64,000 nucleotides of DNA from contig NC_019864.2 in the NCBI RefSeq assembly GCF_002234675.1, positions 14,835,582 through 14,899,581 of the forward strand, read 5' to 3'. Shown piece by piece: positions 1 to 11,090 of this stretch. Source of the stretch: Oryzias latipes. Lineage: Eukaryota > Chordata > Actinopteri > Beloniformes > Adrianichthyidae. The notes under the pieces were generated by a model. The model made no database searches. It had not been told where the DNA came from and saw only the letters and a program-made list of their open reading frames with translations. Position numbers and translations under genes: made by a program. Every line of letters begins with the position of its first letter. The first letter of the stretch is position 1.

Positions 1-2254
1 AAAAATGTGTCAAAACAGACATTAACACTAAGATCTTCCCTGTTAACAGAAAGACAAACTCACCTTGGATGAGTCAGTCCTTGAATTTAAAGACTTAATG
101 CCAAAATGGGCTTTAGATTTTTAAGTGGTTCACCAGTTGGAATGAAATATAACTTTATAGAAGGCTTCCTGCCCTGAGACTTTATACTGTTGAATTTCTT
201 TTTGTCCCTTTGCATGTGAGTTTTCAAAGACTTTATTTGTTTATGATTTTCTTTTTCTTTGGACGGCAGTTATAATTTTACAAATTGCATTTACTCAAAT
301 TGTTTACCACAACCATACGCTTTGTGAGTTGGTTTTGTGTGAAAACCTCTGGACCGCATCTGAAATTTTGAAGATTTTGGTTCAAAGGTATGAGATCCAC
401 TGGCCCGTTTAATACATTAACAGCAGTTGTGGTCTGTTGTTGTTTATAAATCAGCACAACTTTTGTTGTAAATGGGCTTGCAACATTTTGAACCCATGAC
501 GGTGACACGTAAAACTGTCAACAACATTTGCGTAACTATCTGAAACAGGCGCTAGCATGATAAAGCCGACATTCATGAAATATCTTTCAAGTTAACAATA
601 AACAAACAAACAAGAAGCTCATCATGGCAGACCAGACAAAGCTTAGATTTCATAACATTTATAGGTTTTTCCAATAATTTGTGAGGAGAGCTTCACCTAA
701 TTTGACTGTTATTAAACCAGCAGTATACAACTGGTCTAAACAGTTGCTCTGCTTGCATATTTTAACAAGAGATGTGACTGGAAAAGTGAGTTTAATTTAA
801 ATTTTCCATTGTTTTCTTGTCTATAAAATACCACTGGCCTCTGGTTGGGTTTGAAGATCTTGACATTTCAATACTTGTGTTTTGTCTGGCTCTCTTGCTG
901 TATTGGCACTCAGTAATGCTCAAAAACCCATGATGCAATATCTGGATTTGGTTTTGTGGCTGTCTCATAAAAGATTCTGACCAAGTGATGAGTGCCCGAG
1001 CTGTTGGTTAGCAAACTTCCTGCTCCAATGATCTTAGAAAACCCCAGTGCTTCACTGAATATTCTGTTAGAGGAAAGAAGAAGATCAAAAACCTGTATGA
1101 ACATTTTCACTTTTTTGTTACATTAAAACAGTTTTTTGGACATTAACTTTTTATGACTAGTAATCTATTTTAACTCTGTCAGTGTCTTTCAATCTTAACA
1201 CTAATGCTAATATGAGCACTGAGCCTCTTCCAGATGTGTCACATGGTTGTCGTGTGTCTCAGACTCCCAGGTAGTCTCTGACCCAAACGACAAGGTTGCC
1301 TCTGAGACAAACAGAGATGTACTTTTACTCATGATTGGGAGGAATGTTCTTGTTAAGATGAGAAAGAGGCTCTTTCACATGGCATCTAATCAGAGTCATG
1401 CTGCCTACACTTAATTTCGGAGGACACTCGTTGAACAGATGCCTTGTCCTCTCTCGAACAGCTGCAGAGAGTAGGAGTCCCACTCACCCCTGCAGAACCA
1501 TCACAGGACAATATTAGTTCACAGCCTGATTAATGCCGACATCTCCCAAAGCACCTTTAACAATGCCTTAGCTCTGTCTGCTGTGCTGCTTTCATTAGTT
1601 ATTCATGGCTTAAAGGAAAATGCATTGAAAACTTAAAAACTATGAGCTAAATACATAAAAGAATTACCTGAAACTAATGACAATCGGTCAGGACGTTAAC
1701 TAGCTGGTTCCTTAAGGAGGAATGAACAAATTACAGTTGTAACTATCTTTTAAGCAAAACATATTAATGAAATAATAAAGCCAATTGCCCTCTTAGAAGA
1801 CTAACAAACTAACAGACATATACTAGTTAAGTAATTAAGTTGGTATTAGAAGCCTAGCAACATTAAAAAAAAACACTTAAAAGGGATCAAAAGACCAGAA
1901 ATAGGACAGTGTAGGGAGAATTTAGGAGAGCAATTCATTTTGACTAAAATTCAAGTAAGTAGAAAGTAGTTAGAGTTAATGTAAACAGTTTAATATTGCT
2001 GAGCTGGTTGTTATTTGTTACAACTCGTTTGTGTCTTATTTTGTTATTTTACACCTGGTTTCACTAGTCCAAAATAAAAAGACTACTACTACTACTACTG
2101 TTAATAAATAGATTTGTCAGCTCATCAAAATGTAGTGATTATTTATTCTTCTCTCCCTCTGTATCTAAATGTCTTTAAGGGTACCTTTCAACTATAAAAT
2201 AACCAATGGTTAAAAAAAAAGTTTAAAAAATATCATTACAAAATGGTTTACAAT
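1..2254. other. AT-rich intergenic DNA, no gene seen
   Basis: I see no exon-like reading frame, RNA gene or recognisable transposon here. There is a short CTA trinucleotide run near 2085-2099. All open frames are short and AT-rich and lack splice context. Confidence 0.6.
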
Positions 2255-3163
2255 AGACATGTCCAAAGTCTGGCCCATGGGTTGAAATTTCCACCGCCCT
2301 GCAGGCTCCTGTCATAAGATCGTTAATATGCAAACACTGCACTTTCTAAAGACTGCGTCCAATTTCTTGATTGTGATGGGCTTAATTCCAAATGTAAATG
2401 TATTAATAGTGAATAAAGTTGCTGTGAAATGGCGACAACGCTTTAAAATCAGCACATCAAAAAACTAAATATTTTTCTTTCAAAATTGGAATTTATTGGA
2501 ATTTACTGTTGTAAATTGACTTGTGAACCTGTGGCAGCACTGTGGCGGGACCCTTCTATGACACTTTCTATCTGATTTTAAAATGTGGACTATAAACAAT
2601 TAAAAAGGAAAGTTGGGGACATTTCATTTGATTTTGAGAGACAGTTGAAGGAAAAAAGATTGGGGTTTAAATTTCTTGCGGCGAAAGCACGGACATATCT
2701 GACACCCCTCAGTACAGAACACGAGCAGGCCCAAATGAGGGGAACATATTTATTTGTTTCTCTGATCAAAACCATAATAGTTTGTACTTCTGAATAAGAT
2801 TACTACATTTAGAAGTTTACAGTGAGCATTTACCGGTAACAGTGAATAATATCTATCATTTCGTGTGAACCCTGATCTAATGTTGATAAAAGTTTATATT
2901 TTCCAGACAGACTTTAACTTCATTTTATTTCTGGTCTCAAATACAACATTTAAATAAATTTAGCTAAAAACGTTTTAGCTAAATTTTTTTCCTCTTCTGT
3001 GTAAAGATAAGAAAAGTATTCCAATGCAAAAAAAGTCATAAAATATTTCAATAGCATTAATGTTGTATGAAAGGGTTTAAAGAATATAAGCCTGTTGATT
3101 AACCCTCACACATTTTCACCTCACCAAATCTGGCCCTCTTTGAAAAAAATATGAACACCCTTG
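2255..3163. mobile_element. hAT-like DNA transposon relic
   Basis: The left end reads GTCCAAAGTCTGGCCC and the right end CTGGCCCTC...GAACACCCTTG. This resembles the common vertebrate hAT arrangement of a GGGGTGTCCAAA-type terminus followed by GGCCC-rich subterminal DNA, in inverted orientation at the two ends. The 0.9-kb interior has one 70-codon open frame (2585-2797, plus) that I cannot match with confidence to a transposase. Termini are degenerate and I found no clean 8-bp target duplication. It could be another DNA transposon family. Confidence 0.45.
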
Positions 3164-5605
3164 TCCTATTGTGTTTCTGTTAGTGTTTTCTTGTCTTTAT
3201 ACAAAAAGAAACAGAAAAAATTGGAGGAAACTTTACTGGCTGAAAATTCAGTTGTTACTGTTTTGATTTTCTTTGCTTTTAACTAATCATGTAATCAACT
3301 CATCGTCAGTTTTTGAAACTGTGTCGTGATTTAGTGTTCATTTTCAGTCTTGGTACATAAGCAGTATATTTGGTAAAGAGAGTATTGTTGCATAGAAATT
3401 GAATCAGTGGTTTTGATACAAAACTGATTAATCATTACAAATTTGTGTTTCTACTCTTTTGGCAGTGCGTTGCCTTAGATTTAGATTTGGCAGATCAATT
3501 CGTTTTTATTTCTGAATGTGTGCATGTGGGTGTGTAGCATGCTAAATTAAAGTAATTTTTTTTATTAAATTCCAGGGTTTCCTGGAGTGAAAACTGTAAA
3601 CAAAAAAATCTAATTTCCTATAGCTGCAAATTTTTCCCAAACACCTTCCTTATGGAACAAGTGATGGATGTAATAGAGAAAAGAAAGATGGTGCTGATCA
3701 CAGCCACGGTCAGATAAAAAGTAGAAACAATCAAAACAAGACTCAAGCGATTAACAACAGTGTTTTATAACTAAGTTCTGACTGCAGACTTCTACTGTGC
3801 AGCATTCTATTATCATAGATTTGTGGGTTTTTTTGGCAAAAAGCTGAGAACAGAGTGTCTTAAACATCATGACATCTGGCGTGTGGGTTGATCGAGCATT
3901 AAAGACACATGTTGGATAACACTACTGTCTACAGACGGATCTGCAAATGTGACTTGTGACACTTTTCTGACACTTCTACAGTCCTGCATTACAGATGAGC
4001 AATTTCCTACTAATCTTTTTTTTGACTCACTTATTAATTTAAAGGCTTTTAACCCTTCAGTCTTTTGTAGACTTCAGTTCCACTGGAGACTTGATTTACT
4101 CTGAGAATTAGTAGACTTGAGTTAATTTTTTTAATGGTTTCTTTGCTTCATGGTGAAGCTTTAGTGTTCAGTATTTCCTTTATGATCGTGCCAGTCTTTG
4201 CCAGCCGAGTTTGAGCTATTGCAGATTGACGGTAAACATCTCTGACATTAATGTGGATGCATAGATAAAATGAAATTCTAGGGAGGAGTTGTGTATAAAT
4301 TTGGAGGTATTCCACAACACTTTCATACTGTACTGCTTTTTCAAATTTCCTATATTTACCAACTAATTGTAAATTTTTGTGAAGCTTGATTTAAAAATAT
4401 GTTAAAAGTTCCTCTGAGAGACACAGTCATTGTGATGTTTTGTCTGGTTTGGACTGTTCTAAAGATAGAGGCTCACATGGCAAACACAAGACAGAGCAAA
4501 CCCAAGTTTGAAACCTGCAAACTGCATGGTTCCTAAAATTGGTGGCCAAGGAAATTAGAGGGAAGGGGTCTACGCAGAGGTGCTGGCCAGAGTCCGATCG
4601 GTCCGCGTGATTCCGACTGTAAGGTAGCTGATGGAGGGTCATGGACAAAGGAGTCACTCACAAGTGCTCTTTTGCTTTACGCCTCAAACTCACGCGCACT
4701 GCCCTTCGATTGCTTATTGAATTACATATAATCATTCAATTAAAGTCACATGGAGGAAAGGCATACATTGTCTAAACCAGGCCAATGGATGGTAGATAAC
4801 TGATGCTGTGTTGTTGCTCGTGGGAAGTTTCAAAACAAGATGTCTGAGATGTTAGCACCATGACAGGCGTCTCAGTCTTGAGTTTCAGCTTGGGAAAGCA
4901 CCACGATGGGTGTAGATCAAACACTTTGGATTTTTCCGTTGCTTCAATGCACAATCATGCTAATGTTCGCTGCACACAGGACATAATCCTCATAACACTG
5001 GAAGAGGAGTGTGCAGGGTGTTCTCTGAGATGATGTTGCTATTATTCCTATGTGAAAAGACAGGAATAATGAGACTAAACGTATACATGTACTGTATTGT
5101 AAAGAAGAATAGCTAAGGAGTAGTTTGTGAATTTTTTTGTATACTTTTAAACATGTAGAAAAATTCCTTTTTATTTTACATGTATCCAGTCCATTTGTAT
5201 TCAGATTTAGATGTATACCCACCTGTAACCTCATCTGCAAATCTGTCCGTCTGTGCTTCAGTCTGAACATCCAACTAAATAGTCACAGCAACATCTAAGA
5301 TCCAGCAAACACTCGCCAACAAGCTGCAAGACCTACTGGGATGAAAGCTTATTTGTTATAGAAGGTCATGCTTTTAAAAACGTGTCCATAGAAATCCTAG
5401 CAGGTAAAAACAACATGTATGTTACGACTAGGGCAGTGCAAGGTACTTTTAAACTACAATACATTACAGATTACTTGTGCTGTTAAAAGGTAATCCCATA
5501 TTACTGTCTCTATAATCTGCAGAACCAGATTTTGATATAATGTGACACATTTTAGGGCTGGTGATGTACTGTAATATGACCGGTAATAATACCTTATAGT
5601 TGTAA
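3164..5605. other. Intergenic DNA, no gene seen
   Basis: AT-rich sequence without recognisable exons. The longest frame (4944-5270, minus, 108 codons) has no domain-like composition and no splice-site context, so I treat it as chance. Confidence 0.55.
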
Positions 5606-5810
5606 CCCTTGTGCTGTCTTAGATGACCCCACCCTTACATTGACGTGTTCTCCCTACCATGACAAAGGCGATAAAGGTGGAGAGGATTTCATGTAATCCA
5701 TGGTCACCAGTGAGGTTCACAAATAATTGAAGAAAAAAGGTTCAGTGCACTGTCTAGTGGGTCTAGATGACCCAACTCCCAACGTTAAAGTGCCTAAGAT
5801 AGCACAAGGG
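5606..5810 (+). mobile_element. piggyBac-type MITE, copy 1
   Basis: A 205-bp element with termini CCCTTGTGCTGTCTTAG and CCTAAGATAGCACAAGGG, near-perfect inverted repeats. Internal subterminal motifs GATGACCC and GGGTCTAGATGACCC are shared with three other copies (25534-25737, 53754-53958, 59599-59793). Flanks are TGTAA and TCAA, decayed forms of the TTAA duplication intact at the other copies. CCC ends with TTAA duplication are the piggyBac signature. No coding capacity. This is probably the oldest of the four copies. Confidence 0.8.
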
Positions 5811-6293
5811 TCAAGTAAGTGGAAGCACCGACTCGGTAGACAACTGGAGGACCAACCCTTTAGCTTTAGTCAGTTTAGTTCATGGAAATTAAAATATAGC
5901 CTTGCTTACTCTGAAAAAAAGAGATGTGTGCTAAAGCAAGTGCTACAAAAATGCACATTTAAATTTTGCACCTAGAACAGACTTAACAGAAACGCTGAAA
6001 ATGAAAAGTAAAGTGTTTGAGTCTGTGAAGCATAATGGAAAATTTAACTCACTAAAATGACTAGATAAATTAGAAATTAGATTAAGTTTTTTAGAAAACT
6101 TTTTAGAAAATTAGAAGAAAAAAATGTGTTTTCCATTTTTTTGCAGATCCCTTATGGTCTTGCCACTAAGAACAACTTTTGAAAATTTGTACAATTTCTC
6201 TGTTATAATACACAACACACCAAACATGTAATGAGTATGATACTATTAAAAAATTAACAAGGTTTACAATTCTAACTTCTTACATTAAGTTTT
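5811..6293. other. Intergenic AT-rich spacer
   Basis: No feature beyond A/T runs lies between the MITE and the ATCC microsatellite. Confidence 0.55.
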
Positions 6294-6411
6294 ATCCATC
6301 CATCCATCCATCCATCCATCCATCCATCCATCCATCCATCCATCCATCCATCCATCCATCCATGCATCTATACATCCATTCATCCATCAACCTATCCATC
6401 AATCCATCTTC
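6294..6411. repeat. (ATCC)n microsatellite, 3' tail of the adjacent LINE
   Basis: About 17 uninterrupted CCAT/ATCC units (6296-6362) are followed by degenerate units to about 6411. It abuts the 3' end of a minus-strand LINE fragment. On that strand the tail reads (GGAT)n, which fits a 3' microsatellite tail of the retrotransposon rather than an independent repeat. Confidence 0.85.
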
Positions 6412-6788
6412 TTCCACTCATCCGAGAGCGGGATGCTGGGGCAGCAGTCTAAGCAAAGCTGCCCAGACTCCCCTGGCCCCGGCCACTTCCTCCAGCTCCT
6501 CTGGAGAGACTGCGAGGAGTTCCCAGTCCAGCCGAGAGACGTCATCTCTCCAGCGTGTCCTGGGTCTTCCCCGGGGCGTCCGTCCAGTGGGACATGCCCA
6601 GAACACCTCCCCAGGGAGCCGTCCAGGAGACATCTGGACCAGGTGCCCGTGGCACTTCAACTGTTTCTTCTTGGCATGAAGGAGCAGCAGCTCTACTCCA
6701 AGCTCTTTTCGGGGGATCGAGCGCCTCACCCTATCTCTAAGGGTGTGACCAGCCACTCTACGGAGGAAGCTCATTTCGGCAGTTTGTA
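6412..6788 (-). mobile_element. Non-LTR retrotransposon 3' end (segment A, interrupted)
   Basis: On the minus strand this encodes the C-terminal tail of a common teleost LINE reverse transcriptase protein. Visible words are [40 protein letters not shown] and [20 protein letters not shown], an RTE-like tail arrangement. The 3' end runs into the (GGAT)n tail at 6411. Codon-level decay and loss of the catalytic core show a dead, 5'-truncated copy. The LINE is split at 6789 by a piggyBac element and resumes at 8357. The exact clade is uncertain. Confidence 0.8.
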
Positions 6789-7282
6789 TTAACCCTTGTG
6801 TGGTGTTCATATTGTTGTTACTCAGCCAGTGTTCGTGGGTCTGGTGGACCCGTTGCATGTTGTGGTTTTTAATGCCTCACAATCAAACACTTTGATGTTA
6901 AAATACTCGACAGATGTTTACCTCATCCAATTACAATCAGTATATTTGGTTAATATTTGCCCTTTACCTTTGTTAGATCACATTCATAACTCATTATTTA
7001 AAACGTGATAAAGAAAATCAATTAAAATCAAGATATGAGTGGAAACAAATTTTCAAGTGAAGCAATGGTTTTCAAAACTACTAACTTTTATTTATTTGAA
7101 CACAGAAACTGAACCCATTCAGGTGCACAACACAAGCTGAACACAGAGTAAGCCTATTGTCAAGACAACACATCAGCCCCATGGCCTTCTAGCCACTAGG
7201 CTTTACAACACATGGTCCTGGCTGCTGACAGCCCGGTCCTGGCTGATGGCTTTGTTTTGGAACTGGCTGATGCTCAATCTAA

Positions 7283-7561
7283 ATGGTATGGCTTATACTT
7301 ATATAGCGCCTTTCTTCCTACAAGGACAAAGCGCTTTACAGTCACGGACCCATTCACCCAGTCACACACACATTCACTCACACATTCAGACACTGGTGGC
7401 AGCTCCGCTGCCAAACACAGGTGCCCGCCTACCACCAGAGGCAAGGTGGGGTTCAATGTCTTGCCCAAGGACACTTTGACTCATGGGCGTGGAAGGCGGG
7501 AATTGAACCTGCAATCTTACGATCAGGGGTCGACCACCCTACCGCTGCACCACGGCCGCCC
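7283..7561 (-). mobile_element. tRNA-derived SINE (V-SINE-like) inside piggyBac
   Basis: Reading the minus strand, a tRNA-like head begins GGGGCGGCCGTGGTGCAG and has a B box GGTTCAATTCC (7498-7508). A core word GTCCTTGGGCAAGAC follows (7458-7472, complement), then a tail with AAAGCGC...GGCGCTATATAAG. This head-core-tail layout is that of teleost core SINEs mobilised by LINE machinery. The 8-bp sequence CAATCTAA (plus strand) is repeated exactly at 7275-7282 and 7562-7569, the target duplication. The insertion lies at the end of the acidic N-terminal part of the piggyBac reading frame. Confidence 0.88.
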
Positions 7562-7565
7562 CAAT

Positions 7566-7733
7566 CTAATCATCTTCTTCAGAGTCACTGTCAGACTCTG
7601 AATTTTCCGAAATGTGATCCTCCAATTCTGAAACCTCCTCTTCTGAATCGTCTCCCTCTACATCATCCTCAAAAACGTCTCTCTCTTCTAAAATCAATTC
7701 CAGGGCCCTCTGCGCAGAAAGTCTTTTGGCCAT
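7566..7733 (-). pseudogene. piggyBac transposase N-terminal fragment
   Basis: A 55-codon frame starts with ATG at 7731-7733 and begins MAKRLSAQRALELILEE. It continues as an extremely acidic Glu/Asp/Ser stretch (for example SENSESDSDSEEDD) and stops at a TAG that lies inside the SINE target duplication. A short basic start followed by an acidic linker is typical of piggyBac transposase N-termini. Nothing of the catalytic or C-terminal cysteine-rich domain remains in the element, so it cannot encode an active enzyme. Confidence 0.7.
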
Positions 7734-8012
7734 TTTGATCAGTTGTGATAAGAAACCACACTGGCAAAGCTATATTTATAGTGTCCCGCCTCCAATTTGT
7801 AGCAGATCTTTATCTGCTATGTGAGATATTAAAGATTCCCGCAAGAAAGTCAAATGATCAAATGTGCGGGAGAACGAGAGCAAACAGAGTTGATGCTTGA
7901 ATTATTCTAACAATGTTGCAACCTTGTGCGGGAACCGCAGGTGCAGAAACAGAACTCACATTTACAGTGAATCTTTCTCTCTCTGCCACTCTCTCTCTCT
8001 CTTTCTCACTGG

Positions 8013-8057
<45 letters not shown>

Positions 8058-8072
8058 CCCACACACACACAG
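8013..8072. repeat. (CA)n microsatellite
   Basis: A CA dinucleotide run with GC-containing interruptions lies inside the piggyBac element. A CT-rich run precedes it at 7976-8008. Confidence 0.95.
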
Positions 8073-8356
8073 CAGGCCCAGACAGGTGGAGGACAGAGTG
8101 TAGGTACATAAAAACGTCAATTTCCACACTTCTATTAGCCCTGGGTCCAGTGGACCCGAACATCTTATATGTAATAGAAATGTGTTGGGGGGTATACGGT
8201 GTGTGGTCATTAAAAATGTATTCTGATATATGTTCTTCACAGAAAATGAGCCAAGGCCAGTGAGTCTGAGTTTGAAAAATTAATTAATTGTATCATTTTT
8301 CTTTTGATAAAAAATGAAAACGGGTCCCACAGACCCGAACACCACATAAGGGTTAA

Positions 8357-8465
8357 GGACCTCGTTCTTGTGGTCATGACCCGGAGCTCATGACTATAGG
8401 ATCGACCGGTAAATTGAGAGCTTTGTTTTCTGGCTCAGCTCTCTCTTCACCACAACAGACTGAAA
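8357..8465 (-). mobile_element. Non-LTR retrotransposon, segment B (continuation of 6412-6788)
   Basis: Minus-strand sequence includes words such as VVVKRELSQKTKLSIYRS, which in this LINE family precede the [10 protein letters not shown] tail seen in segment A. Removing the piggyBac element and one TTAA joins the two segments collinearly. The protein frame contains stops, so the copy is dead. Confidence 0.7.
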
Positions 8466-9125
8466 AAGCAACCGCAAATGTTTTTTGTCCTAGAAAACTC
8501 CAAAGGTTCTGTTGTAGCCATCTGAGTGCAACTAAGTTCAAGGGAGCACACAATCTTCGAGCAAAATGAAACAACCATAACACAATGTGAAAATCTGTGG
8601 TGTTCACAGTATCTGAATGTGAGGTACAAAGAGTTCAAAATGAAGGTCAGCTAAACCTTAAAACCAAAGCAGCACTCAGAAGCCACATGGCTGGATCCTG
8701 CCACTAAAATAGCAGAGGCCAATCATTTGGCTAAAGAGTTCTGTTGACTTTGTCCATGCAGTCAAAGGAAAGAGAAAGATTGCCACACTGGCAGGAAGAT
8801 GATCCTCCTTCAGTGTTCCCTTGGCCTATGTGCTGTCATTTCCCATGCTTTCTTTTCCAGGCCTCATTTAGTGTGTTTTGTTTAATTTATTTGTACCTGT
8901 CTTTGAATGTCTTACCATACCAAATATCATTGGTGCAGATGATGGATATGATACTTGTTAAGAACATTTCAGAAATTCATTACCTTGCCACAGTTATTTT
9001 CAGATCTATGGTGCAGGAGAACATGTAAAAAGTTTGTTACACAGCTAACTATGTCAGCTTCATTTCTTCTAATGAGTTTATTTTAAATCTACTTTTCTGT
9101 GTTTTGCTAAAATGCAAAGCATTTA

Positions 9126-9498
9126 AAGACCCACTCTGATCATCTTTTTATGTATTGTAAAAGTGTTCCCAGTGGTTTTATAATGATGGTAATGCTATTT
9201 CTAACCCAAATTAAAAAACTTGTGTCATTTTCTAGGACAGCGTTTCTGCAGTGCGGCAGTAGTTTTTTACAAATTAGCCTCTGACTTGTGGGCGGTACCG
9301 CTGGCGTGGAGTAACCCCACTCTCTCTAACCTCCCTGCTGCGCAGCTTAGCAGTGACCTTGTGGCCCCGCCCGGCGTATTTTCTATATAAAAAATGAGCT
9401 CTGTCTCAAATGGTACTTATTTATCTGCTCCTGATTAACAATAATCAAAAAATGCCTGAAAAACTTGTTGAAGCACTGTTTTCATTGAAGTGGGTCTT
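9126..9498. repeat. MITE-like repeat with AAGACCCACTC ends, copy 1
   Basis: The left end is AAGACCCACTCTGATCATC and the right end GAAGTGGGTCTT, an inverted pair. Related copies are at 13964-14465, 44290-44431 (right part), 46872-47154 and 48973-49216. They share the internal words GTAAAAGTGTT and CTGCTCCTGATT. No coding capacity. The superfamily is not clear to me. Confidence 0.65.
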
Positions 9499-10639
9499 CC
9501 AACTTACTTAAGATCAGCAAAAGTGACTCTTTATAGGAGAAACTACTTCAATACTTTTTGCTAACTGTTTTCTATAGATGTAATTCTTTTTTATTTGGTA
9601 AAGTAAACGTAACATATCTATTTAACGTTTTGGGAAAAATAAGAAGTTTGTTTTTAGAGTTCCTTTAGTGTACATAAGGCCACATGCAGGGTCACCTCCA
9701 GGGTTTTCTGAATCTACACAAGCTCCATGTGGAGATCTTCCATAGCTGGAGTCGCTAAGGTGTTGAGAGGCTGTTTTAAGTGAGAAGGAAATAGGGTCTG
9801 GCATGTTGACTCAGGAGAAAATCCCCCAGGACTTTTTAAAATGCCGCTATTAGAATTTAATCACTCTGCAATCCTGGTCACACAAAACTGAGAGGGATCC
9901 CTGATGAGATGGCAGAGTGCAGGCAACACATATCAACTTCACTAGTAGATGTAATAAATGCTGTGGATTGTGTTGTAAAGTAAAAGGGAGTGTGTCATCC
10001 AGTTTCATTCATTTCATTCGCTTTTTTGTTCTTTTTCAACGTTTTGGGGGGAAAAAGACAAACTTTCCAAGTTCTGTTTTATCAAACTTTTCAGGTTCTC
10101 AATAAAATCAGCTGAATTTTACGACATACTCCTAGATATTTTCTTTTTTTCTGTTAAGAGGGTTTTTTTTCAGTTTTCTGCAGAAGCAAAAGCAGAGCTG
10201 TCAGTAAATGAGTTAATTTGCATAACCCCTTTGGTGACTGTGCCTCTATTTTAAGCAGAATCTTTTCCAGACATGGCTGCTGGATCAGCCAGGAATAAGA
10301 GAAAGAAATGAGCGTGGAGAGAAGTGGACAATCAAAAGAAGGAACTGAGCTTTCATGTTAGAACACTTTGATTGTGTCTTAGATTGGTTCCAGGAGAGGC
10401 GGTCTCTGAAAAAACAAAAAAACAAAGAAGACAGACATTCTGAGCTGCATGGCCTTGCCAGGACTTCCAGTGCTAAGAGCAGCAGGCCTAGACTACAAAA
10501 AGGGCCCATGTACAGTATTTTATATTCCAAAGGGTGACAGCACTCTTATTCATTTTAGACATTCAGAAAATGTCTTTTTGAAGTGTATTTATTTTTTTAA
10601 AATGAATATGACAAGTGTAAAGCAGCAATGGATATCTAT
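9499..10639. other. Intergenic DNA, no gene seen
   Basis: No recognisable gene or repeat. Short open frames on both strands lack exon context. Confidence 0.5.
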
Positions 10640-11090
10640 TAAAAAATATTTCATACAATCAGATTTCCCCTATGTTGGTTTTGGGCTCCAACCGCTGATC
10701 GCATCATTGAACTTGTCACATGTCCAAAGCTACGTCCCCGATTGGTTTACGCTATGCGTCGTCTTCGCTAAAGTTCAGATTTGTTTAACTCCGGACGTGC
10801 TACAGCACTCAAATTGCACTGGTGCTGGATCGATGCACCCTGCTCGACACTCAAATTGCACCGCAGGACCTCTGATCGCGCCGATATTGACATAACATTG
10901 AAACTTGACGCCTCTGCTTTTTAAATCGCATTCGGTGTGAACGCAGCTTAACAGACTTATCTCTGACTCTTTTGTCTCATTTAATGCGCCTTATGGTTTG
11001 GTGAGCCTTATATATGACATAAGTTCAAAAAAAGTATTCACTAACAATGCATCTTATGATCCGGTACGCCCTAGAGTGCGGAAAATACGA
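10640..11090. repeat. Degenerate DNA-transposon-like repeat
   Basis: The segment contains TCGGTGTGAACGCAGC (near 10930) followed by AATGCGCCTTATGGTTTGGT and ends with AGAGTGCGGAAAATACGA. The words GCGCCTTATGGT and GTGCGGAAAATACG belong to a widespread vertebrate interspersed repeat. A diverged relative lies in a caprin1 intron (35035-35815). Classification is uncertain. Confidence 0.4.

Larger units (their letters stand above)
6793..8352 (-). mobile_element. piggyBac DNA transposon, internally deleted, carrying a SINE
   Basis: TTAA direct repeats (6789-6792 and 8353-8356) flank inverted termini CCCTTGTGTGGTGTTC and, on the other strand, CCCTTATGTGGTGTTC (15 of 16 identical). Subterminal GGGTC/GACCC palindromes occur at both ends and again near 8140-8160. 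Those features, plus an acidic transposase-like N-terminus on the minus strand (7566-7733), identify piggyBac. The rest of the transposase, including the DDD catalytic core, is missing. A SINE with its own 8-bp duplication lies inside, so the original element was about 1.27 kb. It landed in a LINE copy whose two halves match across the junction. Confidence 0.85.

Noticed and set aside
4944-5270. 108-codon minus-strand frame
   Set aside because: Low-complexity hydrophobic composition and no gene context.
6362-6792. Plus-strand frames over the LINE fragment
   Set aside because: They are antisense shadows of the minus-strand LINE tail, which carries the recognisable protein motifs.
10449-10895. 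148-codon plus-strand open frame
   Set aside because: It runs into a repeat-like region (10640-11090) and has no domain or conserved pattern.
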